NCBI GenBank assembly: GCA_031274115.1
Contig: JAISQP010000036.1
Coordinates: 1 to 5,412, forward strand
Reading direction: 5' to 3'
DNA length: 5,412 nucleotides
From: Synergistaceae bacterium
GTDB lineage: Bacteria > Synergistota > Synergistia > Synergistales > Synergistaceae
Shown here: piece after piece, positions 1 to 5,412 of the stretch
Layout: each line of letters starts with the position of its first letter
Numbering within the stretch: position 1 is the stretch's first letter
Translations under genes and position numbers: made by a program
The notes under the pieces: generated by a model
What the model was told of the DNA's origin: nothing
Database searches by the model: none
The model's input: the letters and a program-made list of their open reading frames with translations, nothing else

Positions 1-249
1 GCGCAGGATGTAAAGAGGATAGCTTTGGCGCTCGAGTACGACGACGACGGGAGGCGCGTGGTGGACTTCGACGTGTATTTCGACCAGAAAAAAATCGGCT
101 GGTCGTCCGAGCTGAAACAAAACAGGGGTCTCACGAGGAGCGAGATAGGAGTTTTGCACAGGAAACGCGTGCTCTCGTCACTCCCGGCCGAGGCGAAGGC
201 TATTCTGAATAAATACGATTCCCAGATAGACAAGAGCGGCCGGCGATAA
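1..249 (+). CDS. C-terminal part of an unrecognised protein
   Basis: The frame is open from the first base of the window to a TAA at 247-249, giving 82 residues. I do not recognise the family. The visible part starts with two strand-like stretches (around VKRIALALEY and VVDFDVYF) joined by an acidic turn of aspartates. A basic, helical tail follows, rich in Lys, Arg and Glu, and ends KSGRR. It has no membrane segment and no obvious catalytic motif. A TTG at 25 preceded by AGAGG at 14-18 could act as a start and give a complete 74-residue protein. However, the first strand runs straight across that point, so I prefer a gene that begins upstream of the window. It converges on the histidine kinase gene, 39 bases away. 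The reading frame is well supported; the function is unknown. Confidence 0.7.
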   Translation, partial: AQDVKRIALALEYDDDGRRVVDFDVYFDQKKIGWSSELKQNRGLTRSEIGVLHRKRVLSSLPAEAKAILNKYDSQIDKSGRR

Positions 250-288
250 CCACAAACCGCGGTTGACGCGCTTCTGGAAAACGGCAAT
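250..288. other. convergent intergenic gap with short palindrome
   Basis: These 39 bases separate the stop codons of two convergent genes. They contain a perfect 10-base palindrome, AACCGCGGTT, at 255-264. It has no loop and no following T-run on either strand, so it does not look like an intrinsic terminator. Termination of both transcripts must rely on something not visible here, such as Rho or overlap into the opposite gene. Confidence 0.4.
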
Positions 289-2376
289 TCACGAGGAGAG
301 CGCTGATATTTTTTCCGCGGGGAGCCATTTTAGAAGAACCTGGTTCAGCTTGTCTATCTCGATGGGCTTGCTGATAAAGTCGTTCATTCCGTGGCTCAAA
401 AACGCGTCCATCATCCCGACTATCGCGTTCGCGGTAAGCGCCACTATTGGGACTTTCGCCCTCCAGTCGTCATTCGCCCGAATTCTCTCCGACGTTTCTA
501 TGCCATCCATCCCAGGCATCATGTGATCCATAAAGATGAGGTCGTACTTCTTCTTCTCAGTCATCTTCAGCGCGTCGGCGCCGCTTTGCGCGGTATCGGC
601 CGTGATTCCGTACTGTTTTAGAATCTCGCTCGCCACGAGAAGATTGATATCGTTGTCGTCAATCACGAGAATGTCGGCGCCGTCGACACGGAAATTTCCA
701 AGGCGGGGCTCGCTCATATAGTCTTCGTCCCCATCGCAGGTCGAGTTGAGGATCTTTGCTACAGAGGCGACCAGGAGCGGCTGAAAGAGGGAGTCTATTG
801 CCTGAGTGTCGCAACTCTGCCCGGAATCGGCATAATCCCTGATCGAGATAAAGGCGGTCCATCCGGCGTCTACCGACGAAAGAGAAATCTCCCGGCATAA
901 CTCCTGTTGATAGATGAAGTGTGAATATTCCCCCGCCGGAGCCCTGTCGAGCGCGTCCATGGCTTCCGCCGCGTCGAGGCAGGCGTGATACGTCACCCCG
1001 AGCCTATCCAATATCGATGAGAGGTCCTCTTTCAGCGTTCCGTGAACAAGGGTCAAGACCTTCTTATGTTCGGCGTTCTGGACGAAGGCCAGTGGTTCGT
1101 CGGAATCCGCGGTTTGCGATATTACGCAGGTGAAAGTCGTGCCTTTGCCGTACTCGCTTTCGAGTTCGATCTCCCCTCCCATGAGTTCAGAGAGCCGGCG
1201 GCTTATCGCAAGGCCGAGACCGGTGCCTTGAATACCCCTGTGCTTATTGACGTCCATCTGTGAAAACGCGTCGAAGAGACGCGGCACGTCTTTCGCTTGT
1301 ATCCCGGCGCCGGTGTCCTTAACGACGAAGGACAGGGAAAGCGAGCCGTCCCGGTTTCTATCCGCCGATACCGAGAGCTTCACGAAACCTTTGCTGGTGA
1401 ACTTTACGGCGTTGCTCAGCAAATTCAGAAGTACTTGCTTGATCCTTACGTCGTCGCCCGTCAAGCGGCGCGGTATGGAGGGATCGACGTCGGCGTAAAA
1501 GTGGAGCCCCTTCTGATCCGCCCTCATGGCGATCATGCCGCATACATCGGCCAGAAGGGTGGCCAGATCGTACTGAACGGGCACGATCTCCATTTTATCC
1601 GCCTCGATTTTCGAGAAATCGAGGATATCGTTGATTATCGTAAGCAAGGCGTCCGAAGCCCTCGAAAGGTTCTGAGCATAGCCGCGCTGAACGGCGTCCA
1701 GGCCGGTGTTCATAAGGAGGTCGCTCATTCCCTTTATCGCGTTCATCGGAGTGCGTATCTCGTGGCTCATATTCGCCAGGAAAGTGCTCTTCATGGTCGA
1801 GGCGATCTCCGCCTTCTCCTTTGCGGCAAAGAGCTCCGTGACATCATGAATGACCAGGACCAGCCCGTGCAGCCCGCCTTTTTTGTCTATGGCGGGGGAT
1901 ATGTCGAAGTCCGCGATAAAATCATCCTTGTCCGCTAAGAACATCTGCTGCCTGAAACTGCGGGGAGCGTAATCCTCCAGAACGCCCCGGCATTGGCGCA
2001 TCAGGTTTGAAAGCTGTTCAGCCGATATCTTCGCGGCCAGCAGGGATTCGATCGGGTGGTTCATTATCTGTTCCAGCTCCGGAAGGTCCAGGAACTCCAT
2101 CATGGCGTCCGTCGCCAGAACGACCTCCAAGTCCGTATTCAGCACGAAGATTACGTCCGCGCAGGCTTGAAGCAAAAGGCGATTGAAAAAATACTGAAGG
2201 TCTTTCTCCGCCTCGTTGACGTCCCGCAACTGTTCGGCGTTCTTGTACATGATGCCGACTCGCTTATAATCGCTCTCCAATCTGCGAAACCGGCGATCGA
2301 GGCGGCTGTACTCCGATTGGAGCTTTTTGAATTCGCCCAGCAGTTCGGAGTCCCGCTCTTCAGACCCAGGTTGCAT
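289..2376 (-). CDS. soluble PAS hybrid histidine kinase with C-terminal receiver
   Basis: This 695-residue sensor kinase autophosphorylates on a histidine and should transfer the phosphate to its own receiver. Residues about 8-68 form a charged, heptad-like coiled coil. Residues about 69-182 look like a PAS fold, ending in [11 protein letters not shown]. The HisKA H-box [11 protein letters not shown] gives the phosphoacceptor His205. The HATPase domain shows an N-box (Asn318, Asn322), a G1 box DTGAGI (354-359), an F-box near LFDAF and a G2 box GTGLGLA (384-390). Residues about 438-545 resemble a receiver that has lost its acidic and phosphoacceptor residues. Residues about 567-685 are an intact receiver with Asp573/Asp574, phosphoacceptor Asp617, Thr648 and Lys670. 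There is no signal peptide or membrane helix, so it should be cytoplasmic. It starts 15 bases after the FIST gene stop, with only a weak GGA-type ribosome site, which suggests translational coupling. The soluble coiled-coil/PAS/hybrid layout next to a FIST gene recalls NahK-type kinases; that link is inferred. No HPt domain is present. Confidence 0.95.
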   Translation of the reverse strand: MQPGSEERDSELLGEFKKLQSEYSRLDRRFRRLESDYKRVGIMYKNAEQLRDVNEAEKDLQYFFNRLLLQACADVIFVLNTDLEVVLATDAMMEFLDLPELEQIMNHPIESLLAAKISAEQLSNLMRQCRGVLEDYAPRSFRQQMFLADKDDFIADFDISPAIDKKGGLHGLVLVIHDVTELFAAKEKAEIASTMKSTFLANMSHEIRTPMNAIKGMSDLLMNTGLDAVQRGYAQNLSRASDALLTIINDILDFSKIEADKMEIVPVQYDLATLLADVCGMIAMRADQKGLHFYADVDPSIPRRLTGDDVRIKQVLLNLLSNAVKFTSKGFVKLSVSADRNRDGSLSLSFVVKDTGAGIQAKDVPRLFDAFSQMDVNKHRGIQGTGLGLAISRRLSELMGGEIELESEYGKGTTFTCVISQTADSDEPLAFVQNAEHKKVLTLVHGTLKEDLSSILDRLGVTYHACLDAAEAMDALDRAPAGEYSHFIYQQELCREISLSSVDAGWTAFISIRDYADSGQSCDTQAIDSLFQPLLVASVAKILNSTCDGDEDYMSEPRLGNFRVDGADILVIDDNDINLLVASEILKQYGITADTAQSGADALKMTEKKKYDLIFMDHMMPGMDGIETSERIRANDDWRAKVPIVALTANAIVGMMDAFLSHGMNDFISKPIEIDKLNQVLLKWLPAEKISALSS

Positions 2377-2391
2377 ATCAGTCGGTTTCCA

Positions 2392-3594
2392 TTACATAGC
2401 GCAGATAACGATCGATTCGTTATGGACCCTGTTCAAGGCCTTGCCGTTATCTATGACAGTGGGACAAATTTCGCCGTAAGCGTAAAAACCCGCGAGTTTC
2501 ACGCCCTCGGGCAGATGGGAAATCAAAACGTCGCCCTCGAGATCCTTGTCGTCGGCCATAACCATGTACCTTCCGCCGCAGGAGACGCAAAATAGCGTTG
2601 AATACTGATAGCCGCCGGAAGCTTCGTTTATTTTTTTCAGGATATCCTCCATCAGGGCCTTTACTGATTTCTGTATGTCATTCCGTCTCATGGACGCCAG
2701 AGAGATCTTCGACTGGTTCGATATCGAACCGAAGAGGACCCCCGATCCGTCGGAGGGGTTCAGCTTCTTTATGGTGCGCACCACGGGAATGCCGTCGTCT
2801 ATATCGTTCACGTTGAGGTTGACCAAAAGCGGCGTCGAGACGTACACGGCAAGATCCTTCTGGGCGATCAGCTCGTCCACAGAGAGCCCGGCGTTCCTCA
2901 GATAATCGGCGAACGGCATGTCGTCCACCTTGTAGACGACGTTTTCCTCCGCTCGGGTTATCGTATGATTCATCCGGCTGAACGAACTCAGGATATTCTG
3001 AACGGAAAAGAGCGGGCGGACGTTACCGCCCATAAGCACCACAGCGGCCCGGTCCATAAAAGACCGTCCATCCGCGTACATCAGTATGTCGCTGTCCGCG
3101 ATATTCGACGACGGCAAGCCTCCGAAGATCGGGATATCTCCCGAACATTCGCTCAGGATGCTGACGTAGTTGTCGAGCGGCGTCGATTCGTTGAAGGGCG
3201 GAATGAGAAACAGCATCTTCGCGCCTCCCACAAGCGCCTCAGAAGCCCTTTCATAGGCCAGACGGAGTTCGGGGGCCAGGTTTTCCCTCGTCAGGGTATT
3301 TGTCAGAGCCGAGGAGAAGAACACGTCGTCACCGGTAAGGACGAGCAAAGTCGCCGACATCATCTGAGTTCCGCTGTCCGTGTCGAAGTTAGCTATGCTC
3401 GTACAGCCGGCCAGCTCGAACGGAAACCGCGCCTTCGCCTCCTTCATGAATTCGTCATGCGGCGTCTCCGCGTCGCAGAACACAAAACCGAAGCTGTTCT
3501 TCCCCAGCGGCTGATCCTTCACCTGCTCCCACAGCTCACGCACAGCCCCTTCTACGTCATCCAGTTCATAAGTTACAGCTACGATCGAACGCAT
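2392..3594 (-). CDS. FIST-domain sensor protein (FIST_N + FIST_C), NosP-like
   Basis: This 400-residue cytosolic protein is made of FIST_N (about residues 30-210) followed by FIST_C (about 220-395), and close to the usual length of stand-alone FIST proteins. Family-like features are AGCTS (62-66), FGGLPSSN (157-164), the domain junction TITRAEENVVYKVDDMPF, the SCGGR segment (338-342) and the GEICP turn (374-378). FIST is a ligand-sensing domain of signal transduction. Stand-alone members called NosP bind heme and report nitric oxide or heme to a co-encoded kinase. The next gene here is such a kinase, 15 bases downstream. I cannot show heme binding; candidate ligands are His46, His210, His360, His391 and several cysteines, including a CVSC pair at 336-339. 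I chose the ATG at 3594 because the strong AGGAGG lies 12 bases before it. A GTG at 3615 would add seven residues but would place that site inside the gene. FIST identity is firm; the ligand is inferred. Confidence 0.88.
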   Translation of the reverse strand: MRSIVAVTYELDDVEGAVRELWEQVKDQPLGKNSFGFVFCDAETPHDEFMKEAKARFPFELAGCTSIANFDTDSGTQMMSATLLVLTGDDVFFSSALTNTLTRENLAPELRLAYERASEALVGGAKMLFLIPPFNESTPLDNYVSILSECSGDIPIFGGLPSSNIADSDILMYADGRSFMDRAAVVLMGGNVRPLFSVQNILSSFSRMNHTITRAEENVVYKVDDMPFADYLRNAGLSVDELIAQKDLAVYVSTPLLVNLNVNDIDDGIPVVRTIKKLNPSDGSGVLFGSISNQSKISLASMRRNDIQKSVKALMEDILKKINEASGGYQYSTLFCVSCGGRYMVMADDKDLEGDVLISHLPEGVKLAGFYAYGEICPTVIDNGKALNRVHNESIVICAM

Positions 3595-3606
3595 CTCGGC
3601 ACAATG

Positions 3607-3612
3607 CCTCCT
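3607..3612 (-). promoter_or_regulatory. Shine-Dalgarno AGGAGG deciding the FIST gene start
   Basis: A full AGGAGG core on the minus strand sits 12 bases before the ATG at 3594. The spacing is on the long side, but this is the only strong site nearby. It argues against the in-frame GTG at 3615, which overlaps it and has no purine-rich site of its own. Confidence 0.65.
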
Positions 3613-3627
3613 CACAGTAAATCATCT

Positions 3628-3801
3628 TTAATAATTCCAATTCATCGTCCGCGCCGTTTCTTTAAACTCGCGCGAGGTCTCCCATGTTATGAAGGCTGAT
3701 TTATTGTCAGAGGCCTGAAGGGTAAAGATTAAAACCCGATGGTCTCTGTATTCGCAAACGGCAGCATGTCGTTTCAGCGATTTAATCAGCGCTTCCTTCA
3801 T
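3628..3801 (-). CDS. 57-residue small protein, first gene of the FIST/kinase operon
   Basis: An ATG at 3801 opens a 57-codon frame ending in TAA at 3628-3630, 33 bases before the FIST start. I do not recognise the family. The product starts with a basic amphipathic helix (MKEALIKSLKRH). Two strand-like segments follow (AAVCEYRDHRVLIFTLQA and SAFITW), then a charged helix and an aromatic end (MNWNY). It has no signal peptide or membrane helix. An in-frame TGA five codons upstream makes this ATG the only reasonable start. The ribosome site is poor: GGGGA lies only one base from the ATG. A perfect TATAAT on the same strand lies 24 bases upstream. About half of the third codon positions are G or C, which seems lower than in the neighbours. 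It could be a real accessory of the sensor pair, an upstream ORF controlling it, or a chance frame. The protein-like composition, promoter placement and operon position favour a gene. Confidence 0.5.
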   Translation of the reverse strand: MKEALIKSLKRHAAVCEYRDHRVLIFTLQASDNKSAFITWETSREFKETARTMNWNY

Positions 3802-3825
3802 ATCCCCGCGCCGTCATCGATATTT

Positions 3826-3831
3826 ATTATA
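3826..3831 (-). promoter_or_regulatory. -10 element (TATAAT) for the sensor operon
   Basis: The minus strand reads a perfect TATAAT here, inside an AT-rich stretch. Transcription would begin near 3819, giving a leader of about 18 bases before the 57-codon ORF and about 225 bases before the FIST ATG. I find no good -35: the hexamer at 17-base spacing (3849-3854) reads TTTCTT. The promoter may need an activator or another sigma factor. Confidence 0.5.
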
Positions 3832-3907
3832 CACTTATTGAATGAATGAAGAAAGTCGTTTATTTTTTGGGATTTCTTGGGAAGCCTCTGGTTCCCGTTA
3901 TTGCGGG

Positions 3908-3930
3908 GCGTCAAAACGGCCATTTGACGC
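3908..3930. repeat. perfect 8-bp inverted repeat, candidate operator
   Basis: GCGTCAAA (3908-3915) and TTTGACGC (3923-3930) are exact reverse complements separated by seven bases. The right arm contains TTGACG, which could also be read as a -35 hexamer towards secA. The dyad sits between the two divergent promoters, 30 bases upstream of the secA extended -10 and about 77 bases upstream of the minus-strand -10. No T-run follows on either strand, so it is not a typical terminator. A dimeric regulator site is the likeliest reading, but this is inferred from symmetry and position only. Confidence 0.5.
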
Positions 3931-3959
3931 GTAATTAAGAATACGACTCATATTTAGTG

Positions 3960-3968
3960 TGGTAGAAT
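3960..3968 (+). promoter_or_regulatory. extended -10 promoter of secA (TGGTAGAAT)
   Basis: TAGAAT at 3963-3968 matches the -10 consensus at five of six positions and carries the TGn extension at 3960-3962, which can replace a -35. Transcription would start near 3975, leaving a leader of roughly 39 bases. An alternative pairs TTGACG (3924-3929) with CATATT (3949-3954), but that spacing of 19 bases and the weaker -10 make it second choice. Confidence 0.5.
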
Positions 3969-3999
3969 ATTTTTCGGTCGGTATTTTCACCGGCGGCAT

Positions 4000-4004
4000 G
4001 GAGG
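4000..4004 (+). promoter_or_regulatory. secA Shine-Dalgarno (GGAGG)
   Basis: GGAGG lies nine bases before the ATG at 4014 and fixes the secA start. A nearer upstream ATG at 3998 is out of frame and overlaps the site. Confidence 0.75.
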
Positions 4005-4013
4005 CGCATAAAG

Positions 4014-5412
4014 ATGTTCAAGGGCTTGTTGAAGGCCTTGGGGCTCGACCCCAACGATAGAATGATTGCCAGGTACAGGGACAGGGTAAGCGGCATATCG
4101 GTTTTGCGGGACAAAGTGAAGGCTCTCTCGGACGACGAATTGAGGGAGTCGGCCGTTTTTTTCAGAGGAAGGCTCGAAGAGGGGGAGACGCTCGACAACA
4201 TCCTGCCTGAGGTCTTCGCCCGCGTACGCGAGGTCTCGCGGCGAACGCTCGGCATGTCTCACTTCGACGAACAGCTCATCGGGGGCATTGCCCTCCACGA
4301 ACGCAAGATCGCCGAGATGAAAACCGGCGAGGGCAAGACTTTAGTCGCCACGCTCGCGGTCGTGCTGAACGCGATGGACGGAAAGGGCGTCCACGTCGTC
4401 ACCGTGAACGACTACCTGGCGAAGCGCGACGCGGAGTGGATGTCGCCCATCTACAACGGGATGGGGCTCACTGTCGGAGTGATATACCCGTTTATGGAAA
4501 CCGCTGATCGGTTCGCGGCGTACAGAACAGACATCACTTACTGCACTAACAGCGAATTCGGCATCGATTATCTGCGCGACAACATGGCCCACTCGACAGA
4601 TCACCAGGTGCAGCGAGGACACAACTTCTGCATAGTCGACGAGGTGGACTCCATTCTGATAGACGAAGCCCGCACGCCGCTCATAATCTCCGGCCCCTCG
4701 GAGGACAACATCGAGCCGTACAGGAACGCGGACTCCGTGGCGAGATCGCTGCGCAAGGGGATCGACTTCGAGGTGGACGAGAAGGAGCGGAACATCGCCC
4801 TCACGGAGGATGGCATAGCCCACTGCGAAAAACTCCTGAACCTTCCCGAGCTGTTCACAGACTACGCGAACACCGAGCTTGCCCATAAGATTACGCAGGC
4901 GCTCAAAGCCTACCATCTCTTCCAGCGCGACATTCACTACGTCGTAAGCGCCGGGGAGGTCGTCATTATCGACGAGTTCACGGGACGCCCAATGATAGGA
5001 AGGCGTTACTCCGAAGGCCTGCACCAGGCGATAGAGGCAAAGGAACGGGTCCGGATCGGCAAGGAAAACCAGACGCTCGCGACCATAACCCTTCAAAACT
5101 ATTTCAGGCTGTACAGGAAACTCTCGGGGATGACGGGCACAGCGCTCACTGAGGCGGAGGAGTTTCGGGAAATTTACGGCCTCGACGTCGTGACGATACC
5201 CCCCCACCTCCCCATGATAAGAAACGACAACGCCGACATGATCTTCCGGACGAAGCAGGAAAAGTTTAACGCCGCCGCCGACGAGATCGGCGAGAGCCAT
5301 AAAAACGGTCAGCCGGTACTCGTCGGCACAAGCTCCATAGAGAACTCCGAACGGATGAGCAGGCTTTTGAAAGCCCGCAAAATCCCGCATAACGTCCTGA
5401 ACGCCAAGGTGC
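4014..5412 (+). CDS. secA: preprotein translocase ATPase SecA, N-terminal 466 codons
   Basis: SecA is the motor ATPase that drives unfolded preproteins through the SecYEG channel at the inner face of the cytoplasmic membrane. The window holds about the first half of a protein usually 800-900 residues long; the frame runs off the end. The start [10 protein letters not shown] is typical. Nucleotide-binding domain 1 carries Walker A MKTGEGKT (102-109, Lys108) and Walker [16 protein letters not shown] (208-222, Asp209 and Glu210), in the same numbering as E. coli. The [14 protein letters not shown] signature lies at 178-191. The preprotein cross-linking domain follows from about 225 to 370 and includes the [16 protein letters not shown] segment (320-335). 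MTGTA (373-377) marks entry to the second nucleotide-binding domain, with [10 protein letters not shown] at 437-446. The ATG at 4014 has a GGAGG nine bases upstream. No frameshift or missing catalytic residue is seen. The C-terminal scaffold and any zinc tail lie outside the window. Confidence 0.98.
   Translation, partial: MFKGLLKALGLDPNDRMIARYRDRVSGISVLRDKVKALSDDELRESAVFFRGRLEEGETLDNILPEVFARVREVSRRTLGMSHFDEQLIGGIALHERKIAEMKTGEGKTLVATLAVVLNAMDGKGVHVVTVNDYLAKRDAEWMSPIYNGMGLTVGVIYPFMETADRFAAYRTDITYCTNSEFGIDYLRDNMAHSTDHQVQRGHNFCIVDEVDSILIDEARTPLIISGPSEDNIEPYRNADSVARSLRKGIDFEVDEKERNIALTEDGIAHCEKLLNLPELFTDYANTELAHKITQALKAYHLFQRDIHYVVSAGEVVIIDEFTGRPMIGRRYSEGLHQAIEAKERVRIGKENQTLATITLQNYFRLYRKLSGMTGTALTEAEEFREIYGLDVVTIPPHLPMIRNDNADMIFRTKQEKFNAAADEIGESHKNGQPVLVGTSSIENSERMSRLLKARKIPHNVLNAKV

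Noticed and set aside
255..264. Palindrome AACCGCGGTT between convergent genes as a bidirectional terminator
   Set aside because: It is a short palindrome without a loop or flanking T-tracts.
1297..1938. 213-codon open frame on the plus strand
   Set aside because: It lies wholly antisense to the kinase core, and its translation lacks any domain. The opposite strand shows clear H-, N-, G1 and G2 boxes.
2965..3699. 244-codon open frame on the plus strand
   Set aside because: It is antisense to the FIST gene and runs into the small ORF. The product is rich in Arg and His with no recognisable fold, as expected for a mirror frame.
3842..3853. Short GAAT-like tandem repeat near the minus-strand promoter
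   Set aside because: There are only two to three imperfect units, so it is not distinguishable from chance in an AT-rich stretch.
3879..3896. Hairpin GGGAAgCC-TCT-GGTTCCC
   Set aside because: The stem has a bulge and there is no T-run after it on either strand. No gene ends just before it, so a terminator is unlikely.
3842..3934. 30-codon plus-strand frame upstream of secA, considered as a SecM-like leader peptide
   Set aside because: It has no Shine-Dalgarno, lies upstream of the likely secA promoter, and shows neither a signal-like segment nor an arrest motif.
4341..5390. 349-codon open frame on the minus strand
   Set aside because: It is antisense to secA, whose plus-strand motifs are unmistakable.

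Overview
The window holds two divergently oriented blocks and the tail of a third gene. It looks like a bacterial chromosome of moderate GC, and the codon use looks similar across the large genes. I see no mobile element, RNA gene or CRISPR array. The lineage cannot be fixed from the sequence alone. The SecA and sensor-kinase sequences look like those of an anaerobic Gram-negative-type group such as Synergistota, but that is an impression and not a test.

Layout. (1) Positions 1-249, plus strand: the C-terminal 82 residues of an unrecognised protein whose start lies outside the window. (2) Positions 250-288: a short gap between convergent genes, with no convincing terminator. (3) Positions 289-3801, minus strand: an apparent three-gene operon, read from right to left. 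It comprises a 57-residue small ORF (3801-3628), a two-domain FIST sensor protein (3594-2392) and a soluble PAS hybrid histidine kinase (2376-289). A perfect TATAAT hexamer lies just upstream of the small ORF. (4) Positions 3802-4013: the divergent control region. It holds the minus-strand -10, a perfect 8-bp inverted repeat (3908-3930), an extended -10 facing secA (3960-3968) and the secA Shine-Dalgarno. (5) Positions 4014-5412, plus strand: the first 466 codons of secA, the preprotein translocase ATPase, cut by the window end.

How the genes fit together. The FIST protein and the kinase are separated by 15 bases, and neither has a membrane segment. A free-standing FIST protein encoded next to a cytoplasmic hybrid kinase is the layout of the NosP/NahK nitric-oxide or heme sensing pairs described in proteobacteria. 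The likely model is that the FIST protein senses a small cytosolic ligand and controls autophosphorylation of the kinase, which passes phosphate to its own C-terminal receiver. No HPt protein, response regulator or cyclic-di-GMP enzyme is in view, so the output is unknown. The small first ORF and the dyad between the two transcription units are the least explained parts. secA is housekeeping and is probably a neighbour by position, not by pathway.
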